Program-made: the position numbers and the translations under genes
Origin: Heterobilharzia americana
Lineage: Eukaryota; Platyhelminthes; Trematoda; Strigeidida; Schistosomatidae
Direction: 5' to 3'
DNA length: 64,000 nt
Assembly (NCBI GenBank): GCA_944470555.2
Contig: OX104130.1
Location: 62,563,160-62,627,159, forward strand
The notes under the pieces: generated by a model
The model's database searches: none
What the model was told of the DNA's origin: nothing
The model's input: only the letters and a program-made list of their open reading frames with translations
Shown: in pieces, positions 1 through 11,100 of the stretch
Position numbering within the stretch: position 1 is the stretch's first letter
Layout of the letters: the number at the start of each line of letters is the position of its first letter

Positions 1-13
1 ATAATAATAATAA

Positions 14-249
14 ATTCTTTGTTTGGCTACGTTTTGGTGCTCTGTTATTCGAATTGTCCCCGACTGACTGACTACTTTGACCTCACAATCATTGCAAGGG
101 ATTTTGTAAACCACATTATTTCGCCTAATTGCATCAATAAGATCTTCTAGGCTACAAAGCTTGTTTCTAAGTGGGTTTGTCGATTTAGATGTCACTCTGA
201 GGATTATTCGTAACGCTTCCAATTCTCTCTCCATTCTGTCACAATTGCC
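14..249 (-). mobile_element. Penelope-like element fragment (GIY-YIG region)
   Basis: The minus-strand translation contains a segment with LEDLIDAIRRNNVVYKIPC then NDC, followed by a degraded SQSGTIRITEHQ. This is the pattern at the GIY-YIG endonuclease end of Penelope-like elements. The piece is short and runs towards the left edge of the window. Confidence 0.55.
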
Positions 250-986
250 ATTATTATTATTATTGGTATTAGGAAAAAATTAAACGAAGTGTTACGTTAC
301 TCCCAATGATAACAAGAACAAGAATAATAGTAACACATAAAAGAAATAAGTGGCGCAGTTAAACAATTCAGAAAAGTCGAATTCATCTTTGAAGACACTT
401 TATTTAAAGAGAAATTAATAACATCATGTGAGGCGAACGTCAAAAAAGTCAATGGGTAAATATGCACGTACGTAGTCATTATGTAATATTCATATATATG
501 CCGAATAGAAATAAAAACGAGTTACATGTATATTGTGAATCTTCGTTTGAAAAGGGAACAACACAACGCAAAACTACATGTAATACTAACACGCACCTGT
601 GTACCACTCATACAACTGCTGTTGGTACCATTAGCACTGAGTAATAAAGAGAAAATAAAGCAAGTCATCTAAGAAATAGAAATTATGTTAGTTAGTAGAC
701 ACGAAACATTGTTTGAATCGATAAAAAATAATATTTCATCACATATAGGTGAAAAAATAATTAAAAACAAAGCAGTTATAAATCGATCATTCAAAGAAAA
801 AATACACTAGTATCTGAGCATATATATATAAAGACAGAGAGAGGAGAGGAGAGGATAAAGAAAATAATAATAATAGTCATAATAATGATGATTTGAAATA
901 GATGTACAGAAGTGTCAAATCATATGAGGTAATGGTTAATTCTGGCAAAATACAAAGTATACGGTGTTCATACTTTTGTCCATTAA

Positions 987-1030
<44 letters not shown>

Positions 1031-2249
1031 GCACTATATGAAGAACGTTCAAGGCTTACTTACTTATGGCTGCAAGAGATCTATGTGTACGCGTTTGCAT
1101 CATGAATATGCATAAATAAAAAGAAATATCTGATCATCACACGTTAGTAAATATACCCCTTAAACGGAAGTGAGCTCGCTTGAATAAACAGTAAATAAAC
1201 AAAACTGACATAATTTACATGAGAGAGAGAGAGAGAAAAGAAGCCAAAACTAAACTAACACAGATGAAAATATAAACATTTTCAAGTCAGTAATGGTTAT
1301 TATAACCAAATGAAAGAGGCTTTTAGAGACTGTGATATTGTCCTTACCACAACTGAGACGCATAACTACTGCTATAAGTATTTCGAGTAATCAAATTAAT
1401 AAGGAATTAAATCACTGAAGCAAATAAAGTGAAAGAATAGATAAATAAAGGTAGTAATAATGTAAATAAAGCATACTACAAATAATAATAATAGTAATAA
1501 TAAGTAATGAAAAATAAATCTGTTTACATCTCGTAATGGAAGGTGTTGTAGTGTATGAAAATAGGGAAGATTTTTAAGAGTTGCACTCTTTCACTTGGTG
1601 ATATCATAACACTGATGTGATTGATCTTTTCCGTAGTAAAATTGAAGACGATACATACAGTATGTAGAATAGTTGATTTGGTTTACTTTCAGTGAACTCA
1701 TACTCTTTCTTTATCCCCACTTCTTTCAATACAACTGTGTTGAAAAAAAGATGAGTGAAAAGAATACTAATACAATCAGGAATAATGTAATAATATATAT
1801 ATATACAAAAAGAAAAAAAGAGGTTTATAATGAAAACACTTTCGCTTCTATTTCAAAGGAAGGAAGAAAAGGATAGCGTTGATAAAATCAACTATATAAT
1901 GAGTCAGGAACAACAGAAGCAAAAAAATCTTTACGTTTCGAGAGAGAGGGAGAGAGATCATCTACAAGATAATGTGGATACTGATGGGATAGTAATCGCT
2001 AATTTTGATTACAACCATTCATACAAACAGAAGTTGCCAATATACAGCGTATAAAGTGACAATCTAACACCATCCTATGGTTAAAAGAGAAAATAAAATA
2101 AAGGAAAACAGGAGTAGAGAATTATCAGTTTTATGAATATTAAGTAATCTATGTAAATTTGGAAATTTGGATTATATCGGTCTAAACAAACTAATTCCCT
2201 CTTTGCTGATAATATTTATATTTAAAAGTACTACTGAATTAGCCTTTAC
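250..2249. other. AT-rich intergenic stretch, no gene seen
   Basis: Holds simple repeats, including (TA)n at about 987-1029, (GA)n at about 1221-1235, AAT-rich runs near 1480-1510 and a short GA run near 1940. The short open frames here have the composition of AT-rich noise. No repeat family recognised. Confidence 0.6.
987..1029. repeat. (TA)n microsatellite
   Basis: About 42 bp of uninterrupted TA dinucleotides. Confidence 0.95.
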
Positions 2250-3300
2250 TTTCACCACTGAAGATGGATAACACCTTACTTTTATAGTTAAATTTAGTCA
2301 TCACAACAATGCCTGATCCTTTATCGGGTATAATAATGATTATTTCGCATCTATTGCGCAATTGTTTCAAAGATTTGAAGTACTGTGAATTCAAAATGCT
2401 TCTTTGTCTTGTTTTCGAACTATGGAATGAGCAATATCAACTCATTTAACCTTTACCTGACTTTGATTATTTGAAGACGTTGAGACAATTGGTCATAGAG
2501 TGTTTCAAAGTGAGCATCAATGCTCAAATGAGAGATTCTTGTGTATGGAACTGAAAATGAAATCTAAGGGAAAGTGCGCCTTTCTTATGAACTGAAAGTA
2601 TAACAGAGAACAAATTATTCACATATTTATCTGGATTGCATGGAAATGAGTTTTTGCAGGAATGTTATTAGAACATGATGTAGACAAGTTTTTGTCTTGT
2701 TCTATCCTTCGTTTTACTGATAACAGAACTACAAATTTCATACACGAAAATTTCTCATTTGAGCATTGATGCTCACTTTGAAACACTCTATGACCAATTG
2801 AGTTCTCTTATCTCAACATCTTCAAATAATCAATGTCAGCTAAAGGTTAAATTAATTGATATTGCTCATTCACTGGTCATTTCATAGTTCAAAAATAAAA
2901 CATAGAAAGATTTTGAATTAACAGTACTTCAAGTCTTTGAAAGAATTATGCAACAGATATGACACTATCATTATTAAACCCGATAAGGGATCAGGCATTG
3001 TTGTGATGAATAAATTTGACTATAAAAACAAGATGTTATCCATTCTCAATGATGAAAACGACAGTAACAGCTGATGGTTCCATCAGAAGTATATTAGAAA
3101 ATTGGAAGGTAAAGTAACTGATAATTGAGAAAACCTTTTGAAGATGAATGCGATTAACAAAGAGAAAATTAATTAGTCGAAACCGATAGAACATGAATTT
3201 CCAAATTTATATAGTTTACCTGAAATTCATAAAATTAATGTAAGCAAGAGTGTTAGGTATGTTTATGTATGAAAAAGGAAGATGGTTTTTTCATTTCATG
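2250..3300 (+). mobile_element. Penelope-like RT fragment with inverted duplication of its N-terminal part
   Basis: The plus-strand translation near 2980-3060 reads KPDKGSGIVVMNKFDYKNKM, and near 3190-3230 EFPNLYSLPEIHKINV. These are hallmark blocks of Penelope-like reverse transcriptases. The segment 2740-3063 is also present inverted at 2250-2549, separated by about 190 bp. The coding frame is broken by stops, so this is a dead fragment. Confidence 0.75.
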
Positions 3301-3989
3301 AAATATATTCAATATTATAATGGGAATTCTTAAAGAAATGAAGATTTAAGTTTTCAAACAAATCAAGAAATTTTACAACGAAGCAATCGATTTTGAAGGT
3401 ATCCTGGCCAACAATGGACTGGATGGTTTGAAAAAACTTGGTCACCGAGTAAGTATGATTCATTGTATAGGATGTATTTTCACTTGTGTAATCCCGGCGT
3501 AATATATTAGAACAAATAACAAAATAAACAAATATTTTGTATTATTCCTCAACGTTTCCATCTTGCTAGGAAGATCCTTTTCAAGAATAAGAATCTGACA
3601 CTAAGTTTTCAGGTCAATATTCAAGTTTTGGCACACAAAGTGGTGACCTTTACAATCATCCAATTACATAGTGATATGGAGCAAAGATCAATGTAATACA
3701 GGTGAGTGAATAAGCAACTCGTTCAGAGAAGTTCTCTCGTTGTGCGAGTAAGGTGGAACAAAAATAGGGTGGGGAAAACCTTTTTAGTTCGTCTACGAAA
3801 AGTACAATGGGGCTGTGAGACATCAAGGGTGAGAAAGAATAGATTACTAGTTTGGAGGAATGAATATTTGAATATGAGACAATATATCTTAAATATCGAT
3901 AACGATATTAGAAGATGAAGATTATCTGAAAAATGTGATGTATTTGAGCAATACATTTCGAACAATCTGATCACACATTTACTTGTCAA

Positions 3990-4048
3990 GTCAATTTATA
4001 TATGTATATATATATATATATATGTATATATATGTATATATATATAGT
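3990..4048. repeat. TA/TATG microsatellite in left foldback arm
   Basis: Alternating TA with TATG interruptions, largely missing from the right arm, so it expanded after the arms formed or was lost on the right. Confidence 0.85.
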
Positions 4049-4136
4049 CTTGGTAATATAATCAGATAAGGATTACCAAGGTAAATTAGGTGAAACAACA
4101 ATCAGTTCCATATTTCCAACTTCTGTTAGTTGTTAA

Positions 4137-4363
4137 TTGTTATTCATCGTAGACTGACATCAGTTGGAGGAACAAAGGATTCTGACCCAGTGGCTCAATG
4201 GTAACGCGCTGGTCGCGGAACCTGAAGGTCGCGGGTTCGATCCCTGCTGGTGGGGTCGTGGGTGCGCACTGCTGAGGAGTCCCATACTAGGACGAAACAG
4301 CTGTCCAGTGCTCCCAGGTTTCCTTTGTTCCTCCAACTGATGTCAGTCTACGATGAATAACAA
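4137..4363 (+). repeat. SINE I copy flanked by perfect 43-bp inverted repeats
   Basis: A tRNA-like head (box A TGGCTCAATGG, box B GGTTCGATCC) at about 4190-4255 is followed by the SINE I body. Perfect 43-bp inverted repeats lie at 4137-4179 and 4321-4363. The right-hand one is the normal SINE I 3' end, seen also at about 24510 and 24910, so the left one is an inverted copy of that end. The unit sits in the spacer of the larger foldback. Confidence 0.75.
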
Positions 4364-5564
4364 CTTGAAATAATTCCAAATCTCCACAACTCCCTCAAAA
4401 TTTAAATGAAACAACAATCGTTCAATGCAGACTTGGGTGGGTGAACACATCCCCAAATGGCTAGAAAAACAGTTTAAAACACAAACTTTGATAAGTGCAG
4501 GTGACAGATATCCATCGCCATCTATAGCAAAACATATTATTGAAATGAATCACAGGGTTAATACGAAAACAGCTATTATACAGGAATAATCAGGGACGCA
4601 TACTGAAGATTGCCGAAGCGTTAGCCACTCGTAAACTTAATCCCCCGCTGTGTATACAAAAACAAATTGTTGTTTCACCTAATTTACCTTGGTAATCCTT
4701 ATCTGATTATATTACCAAGACTAGTGTCACAACCTTTTCATTTTCACTATATTTGACCTTTAATTTTCATATATAAATTGACTTGACAAGTAAATGTGTG
4801 ATCAGATTGTTCGAAATGTATTGCTCAAATACATCACATTTTTCAGATAATCTTCATCTTCTAATATCGTTATCGATATTTAAGATATATTGTCTCATAT
4901 TCAAATATTCATTCCTCCAAACTAGTAATCTATTCTTTCTCACCCTTGATGTCTCACAGCCCCATTGTACTTTTCGTAGACGAACTAAAAAGGTTTTCCC
5001 CACCCTATTTTTGTTCCACCTTACTCGCACAACGAGAGAACTTCTCTGAACGAGTTGCTTATTCACTCACCTGTATTACATTGATCTTTGCTCCATATCA
5101 CTATGTAATTGGATGATTGTAAAGGTCACCACTTTGTGTGCCAAAACTTGAATATTGACCTGAAAACTTAGTGTCAGATTCTTATTCTTGAAAAGGATCT
5201 TCCTAGCAAGATGGAAACGTTGAGGAATAATACAAAATATTTGTTTATTTTGTTATTTGTTCTAATATATTACGCCGGGATTACACAAGTGAAAATACAT
5301 CCCATACAACGAAGCAATCGATTACTTAATAGAAAAGGTATGTCAAAAACTCATTTAATTAGCACTTTATTCCATGTATCAATGTGTTTATTACTATAAA
5401 AGATTCTATGCACCTTAGATATGTCATTAAACAGTTACTTTATTTATTACTATTTATCGATATACTTGTAGTTCTCCGTTGTTTTTATTGGATCGAATTG
5501 TTCAACATAGGAGAATTACAAGTATATCAATAAATAGTAATAACTACTGCCTGTTATACAGGAA

Positions 5565-5735
5565 GTGGCTGTCGCTCTTCCGTAGCATAGTGGATAGCAC
5601 CTTGGCGCTTGAAGCGATATGTTTAAGGTTCGAGTGTCAGTGGGAACAACATCACTCACTGGGGTATATCCAGCTGACGAGTCCCAAATAAGACGAAATG
5701 CGCATCCTGGATTCCTCCGCTAGCCACAACTAACT
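5565..5735 (+). repeat. SINE III (SM-alpha-like) copy
   Basis: tRNA-like head with TAGCATAGTGGATAGCACC and a degraded box B (GGTTCGAGTG), then the shared body CCAGCTGACGAGTCCCAAAT and the shared end GGATTCC...GCTAGCCA. The family resembles the tRNA-derived SINE known from schistosomes. Confidence 0.75.
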
Positions 5736-5934
5736 GAGTTATTTCATTTATTTTTTTCTATTGTTATGCTACATAAATGTAAACTAGACTGAACAAAAAA
5801 CAATCAGCGCTAAATGAACATGTACATTCTTTTACTGATTGATTCTTATAATTTTCCGTTGTTATTCTGTATTAAATTAATCGACCTCCACACAGATGCC
5901 TCGCAACCGACTGATCATTGAATTTTCTGTAGTT

Positions 5935-6115
5935 TGCTTGTTGGTGGCTAGCAGTGGGATCCAGGACGCGTGCTTCGTCCTATTTGGTACTCGCTAGCAG
6001 CATGTAATTGCCTACCAGTGAGTGATATTGTTCTCACTAAGACTTGAATCCATCATCACCCATCGTTCCAAACACCGAGCGTTATCCACTAGGCTACTTG
6101 AGCATGAGAGCCGCC
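5935..6115 (-). repeat. SINE III copy, minus strand
   Basis: Reverse complement of the SINE III consensus, from the tail (GGCTAGCAGTGGGATCCAGG) at the left to the tRNA-like head (GCGTTATCCACTAG) at the right. It is head-to-head with the next copy. Confidence 0.75.
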
Positions 6116-6117
6116 TC

Positions 6118-6290
6118 TTGTGCAAAGCGTATCAGTGGACTAGTGGATAACGCTTTGGCTTTTGAAGGGGTAGGTATTGGGTTCGAGTCTCTGAGGGAAC
6201 AATATCACTCATTGGAGTCCAGGTACACGCAGCCAACAAGTCCTGAATAGGACGAGACATGCTTCCTTGGTCCCACTGCTAGCAACCAAC
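6118..6290 (+). repeat. SINE III copy, plus strand
   Basis: Head CTAGTGGATAACGCTTTGGC, box B GGGTTCGAGTC and body through CCCACTGCTAGCAACC. It starts within a few bases of the preceding inverted copy. Confidence 0.75.
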
Positions 6291-6299
6291 AGGCGAATT

Positions 6300-7145
6300 G
6301 CAATATATACATTTTTTATTGATGCTTCAAGTACGACAGAACTATGTGCACTTACTACGTTTTGTTGGCGATTTGACTGTTACATACACCTTTTCGCTTA
6401 ACTGTTAGTAGATATAAACTGATTTCGCTGCATATTACTATGAATAATGGAGTTGGAAAGCTGTTGATTAATAGATCAATATTGAAATTCATGAACCATA
6501 GTTCAATGGATGAGTAAATATTTAATTTCCCACTTGTTGACGTCATACGTTTGAGTTATCCCCTTTAACTACCCAGATTTTCAGTACCTATCAGGTAGCA
6601 CGTATCCTTGTCTTTAAACAAAAGAATGCAGTTTATTGTTTTCTACATAAGCCTGTATAGAGTTGTTTAGTTGCTGTACTGAATAAATTTTAACGATCAC
6701 GATGTTGAAGGAGAATATATTCATCTCCTCTGATAATACAATCAATTACAAACCAAAAAGGAAGTCAATCCTTCACATTCACCGACATAAAGTAACCAAC
6801 TGTAAAGATAAAAATAGTGACCAGTGACGACAATATTCACAAAGACAGCCTGTTGTTATACCTACATCATTGAATAGATAGTAGCCTAAAAAAAGTAGAT
6901 TCTAAGTTCAATTTTCTATTTGAACTCAGCAATGATAACAACTACAGAACTCGTGAAAGAAGTTACAATTGATATGCACGAGCAAGGAAACAACAGTATA
7001 AGTCCTAGTCCAACATGGAAATTACTGAATATAATTTCGTTGGTGGTGGAGTATCATACTACCACTACATCGCAATACTGAAGATCATACGGCGGTAAGT
7101 AAAACACGAAGAATCAAATAGCTTACGAATGAACATTGATAACAA
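6300..7145. other. Intergenic stretch, no gene or repeat recognised
   Basis: AT-rich sequence with short chance open frames. No motif, RNA gene or known repeat seen. Confidence 0.5.
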
Positions 7146-7149
7146 AACG

Positions 7150-7256
7150 GAAATCAGTTCCATTGAGGTTGCAGATGCGCCTTGCTGATGAGTGCCAACA
7201 AGCACGAAATCTAGGTACACGGTTTCCTGCCGATTACCTCCACTCATAAACATCTA
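7150..7256 (+). repeat. SINE IV tail fragment
   Basis: Matches the 3' half of the copy at 51690-52010 (TTGAGGTTnCAGAnGnGCC...CTGCTGA...AAGCANGAAA). Confidence 0.6.
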
Positions 7257-7299
7257 TCAAACTGCATCACGATGCTGAGTTGACTAGTCTGGTGGCCAC

Positions 7300-7535
7300 A
7301 TTGCAAAATGATCGACAGAATTCAATCAGCACTTAGGACTAGACAACATGAAGTTAGTTACTCTCCAGTGACAAATCAGTGTATCTAATTCAGTCCTACA
7401 GAAGGTCAGTCGTGGACCGAACAGCTCGGTGAAAACGCCGCTGACTATAACACTGAGTGACGCGGGTTCGAATCCCAGGTGAGACATCAAATCCGTCGAC
7501 GTTACAGATACGTCTTGTTGACGAGTGTCTAAAAA
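7300..7535 (+). repeat. SINE IV copy
   Basis: Contains the family start (TCAGCACTTAGGACTAGACA, inverted relative to the copy at 51690) and a box B-like GGTTCGAATCC at about 7467, followed by the shared TCTTGTTGACGAGTGTC tail. tRNA origin is suggested by the box B alone. Confidence 0.55.
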
Positions 7536-7774
7536 GTAAATAGTTTTATTTTTCAGACAGTCATTAACTTGTACAGGTTTTATTCTATAAAGAAGCGATT
7601 TCTAAAAAGCTGCGAAACGTCAAGAATCTTTTTTTTTTTACCTCATTCGGATTTTAAAAATACATTTAATTTATAATCCATTTACCCAATGCTTAACTCA
7701 TTTAACTCTATCGGGTCAAATTTCGATATTGAAGTTTATAAAGTGATACTCTTTTATGATATTAGTGTTCATTA

Positions 7775-7965
7775 CGGAGCTGTAACTCAGTGATTTAAGG
7801 GAGATAACTCAATCACTGGGTCACGAGTTCGAGCCTCACTCCATGTACCGAGCTTTGGGCAGCCAGTTAGTATTACCAGCCCTCACATAATATATGTGGC
7901 TCATTGGCTACTGTACGGACGTGCACAAGGTAGCTGAGTTCATTTTGTTAGTTGGATGGAGGGGT
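7775..7965 (+). repeat. SINE II copy
   Basis: tRNA-like head with GGAGCTGTAACTCAGTG and GAGTTCGAGCC, then the family body TTTGGGCAGCCAGTTAGTAT and tail GTGCACAAGGTAGCTGAG. Five or more other copies lie in the window. Confidence 0.8.
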
Positions 7966-8094
7966 GATATTTTACAAATATATCTTAGTAAGTATGACTT
8001 CATCTAGCAAAGTGAAAAGTTAAATTATCATTAGTAAACGCTACAGAATAAAAATATGTTTCGCAGGTGTAAACTTTTCACATACTGAGGTATA

Positions 8095-8179
8095 TTATTT
8101 ATATAGTTTCCAAAATTTCTCCGGATCCTGATTTGAAGCTTTAATCTCTTCTTCTTGCAACATCTTGGATAATTCATAA
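8095..8179 (-). CDS. MINDY exon 9 (C-terminal MIU-like helix and stop)
   Basis: Terminal coding exon. After acceptor CATCTAG at 8180-8181 it completes Asp578 and encodes YELSKMLQEEEIKASNQDPE and FWKLYK, with TAA at 8097-8095. DYELSKMLQEEE resembles the second MIU helix of MINDY-1 (DLELAQQLQQEE, from memory), which binds ubiquitin. Only one such helix is seen here. Support: phase match across a 4.4-kb intron, a plausible acceptor and the motif. Confidence 0.8.
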
Positions 8180-11100
8180 CTAGATGTATGAAAGAATAAC
8201 AAACAACATAGGACAGAAATTTTATTGTTATGAAACTGATGTATAGGAAAATGAAAACAAAACGCCTATATATGAAAGGTTCAAGAAAAGGTGCGATAGT
8301 GAAGTGACCGAGTGAATAATAAGATATAAGCGGGCGATAATAACGTAATAAGACACTTGGGTTGGATACAAATAATGACTGTTCTCCCTAAGTATCCTAT
8401 ACTCTATTGACCCACGAAAATATCAGAAGACAAAGACTGACCAGTGAATGTTTATTCGACAAAAATATACCATCTATATCCAGTTTTCATGAACAAAAAA
8501 GACCGCTAGGTCAAAGGATAATTACCTTATTCTGATTGGTTATTTACAGGACAAAATTATCCAATAAAGTTTTACTGACTTCAGTGAAATGAAACAAAAA
8601 TTTAAATACGCAGATATTCTACCTTAATGGCTGATGACTTAAAATGTTGGTTTTCATATAGACTGTTTCCTTGCACACTCCAGTACCAGCTAGTGAATCA
8701 CGAGCTCCGACGCTGTTCACTTTAATAAGATGTAACAAACACAATCTAGAACAAGAACCTATACATGGTCATCGAACTAAATTTAACTTATTACTATCCG
8801 AAATGTAAGCATTGTAACAGCTACAAGTATGGATAAGTTATAATACATGAAAGAATAAACTAAACAACAAACCATACTTATATGAAGTTCATGCACAAAA
8901 TAGACGACCTGTGTGCTTAAACAACAATAAACAGCTTGAGATTCCTACAAGTAACTCAAAAGTTGGAAGCCAAGTATAGTGAGTGACATAATTACCTAGT
9001 TAAGAGAATGCACTTGTTTTTATGTACGTTTTACATTATCGATTGTCAAAAATAATTCTTCTATTTACGAAACAGTGTTTTTCTTTTCAAAAAACAATAG
9101 TTAAGACACAAGAACTACGTAGAAAATGTTTTGTTGTCACAAAAAGTTATAATCATCCAACTAGAGAAGATACATAATATCGCCTAGCACGCCAGACAAC
9201 GAGTACACGATTGAAACAGGGTGATGCTTACTATTATATTATTATTTGCCCCTTGGGTTCCTAGTGGAACATAGGGCTTCAGTAGCACGCCTCCACTCCA
9301 CTCTGTCCTCTGCAGACTTTTCAACCTGGCTCCACCACTGCCCACAAGCTTCCATTTCTTCCTCACATGATCTCCACCATGTCACCCTCAATTGGGAAGC
9401 CCAACTCGTCATTTCCCATCTAGGTTCCACTCGACAACCTGGCCTGACGCATGATGTCCTCAGTCGGCCTTCTCAGTGTATGCCCAACCCAATCCATCTC
9501 CACTTCCTTTCACTGCATATTTGTTGGGTGAAGGGTTCTTGGATGGTTCGTTGCCAGTCCAAAGTTCCTTGTTGCTCATTCTCATTATTCTGACCATCTG
9601 AGCTTCAGTAACGAGCCAGCGTAGGTGGCAGTTGTTGATGAATGTCTGTAGTTTGCTGGAAATTCCTTTCGTAACGCGCCAAGTCTCTCAACCATCACAT
9701 AGAAGCACTGATTTGACTTTGGTGTTTAAAATTCGGATCTTGTTCTTTGTGCTCAGTGGAGTGGAGTGTAGTGTAGTGGATCTCCACACTGGTTTCAGAT
9801 TAATGAAAGCCTGTCTTGCTGTCTTTCCGATCCTGGCTGGCTTTGACGTCCTTGTCTGTGCCGCCACCTGTAGTTGAAACGCTGCTGCCTTGCCTGGGCA
9901 CGTGAAAGAGACTACTTCCTTAAGTTTTCTCCCGTTGATGGTGATTGGTGCTTGTTGTTGATGCTGTTGATGGTTGGGTATCTTCATCACCTCTGTCTTC
10001 TCTACATTCACTTGAAGTCCCGTCTGCGCTGCCTCTTCTGTCAACTTCTTGGAATTTGCCTGTAGATCTTCAAGTTTGTGTGACATTAGGCACAAGTCAT
10101 CGGCGAAATCCAAATCTTCTAGGTTCTTTTCACCGGTCAAACAGCGTACACTTATCTTTTTCCTCCTCACTGTTCGCTGCATGATCCAGTCCATTATAAT
10201 CACGAAGATCATCTGTGATAGCAGGTGGCAGCCTTGTCTTACTCCTGTCTTCACTTCAAACGCGTCACTGAGCTTCCCATAGTGAATCACTTGGCATGTG
10301 GCGTCTTCATATAGTTGTTGAATGAGGTTGATAAAGATTTATGGTATTCCATAGTGTTGAAGCAGTTTCCAAATTACTTCTCGGTCGACGTTGCCGAAGG
10401 TCTTTTGAAAGTCGATGAAGCTGAGGTTGAGGTGCTGGTTACATAGTCATTCAATGGAAACTGAGTTCAGCTATAAACTACCAACAGTTAGAAGTCAGTT
10501 TAAAAGTGTTTCATCAAAAAATAAAGTCTTTGTTACTTATGCAATTAGTTCAGTTAATAAGCTTATGTTTTCCCTCAATCTCAGTTTATCGATGCAGGGT
10601 ACTAATCAAAAGCTTAAGGTGGACTTCTTAAATTTTGGTTCTACCAAAAAACTTTTAACCAATTATATTCCGTCAAATTTCTCTCTTTGAGTTTGTTTTA
10701 ATAATTTAAATGTCTTTTAAAGGTATCACGTACTCTCGGACGTTTTTAAAATGTTTTTGAACTTTCCTTCCTCAAGTTAAAAACAAAACAAAGGAAGAAC
10801 ATTCCGCTGGTTGAGAATGGATTTGTAAATGCTAAAAAAAAATACACCATATTACTATTCCTAGGATAGCTGTATGGGATTGTGAATTTCTGTGTTGGCT
10901 GACTGAATTGCCACCATCAAAATTACACTCGATTTTGTCTTAATTTCTGAATCGAGAATAAGTGCTAATGTAATATTAGCTGCCCATTTCACACTTATGC
11001 CTTCAATACTGTTATTATTAACACCATGAGAGCGTAATAATTATTTCTTTTAAAAATATTGTACAGAAAGCGAATTCGTTGAAATATTCTACACTGTATT

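Larger units (their letters stand above)
3375..5323. mobile_element. Foldback unit: long inverted repeats flanked by an 18-bp direct repeat
   Basis: Arms at about 3463-4103 and 4665-5309 are near-identical reverse complements, differing mainly by a longer TA/TATG run in the left arm. The 18-mer ACAACGAAGCAATCGATT occurs at 3375-3392 and 5306-5323 and looks like a target-site duplication. The unit lies just beyond a Penelope-like RT fragment. The identical 88- and 70-codon open frames on the two arms have no recognisable domain and are a result of the symmetry. Type of element unknown. Confidence 0.75.

Noticed and set aside
3723..5049. Two identical 88-aa proteins (and two identical 70-aa proteins) on opposite strands
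   Set aside because: They are mirror images of each other caused by the long inverted repeat. No domain, and no sign of coding selection.
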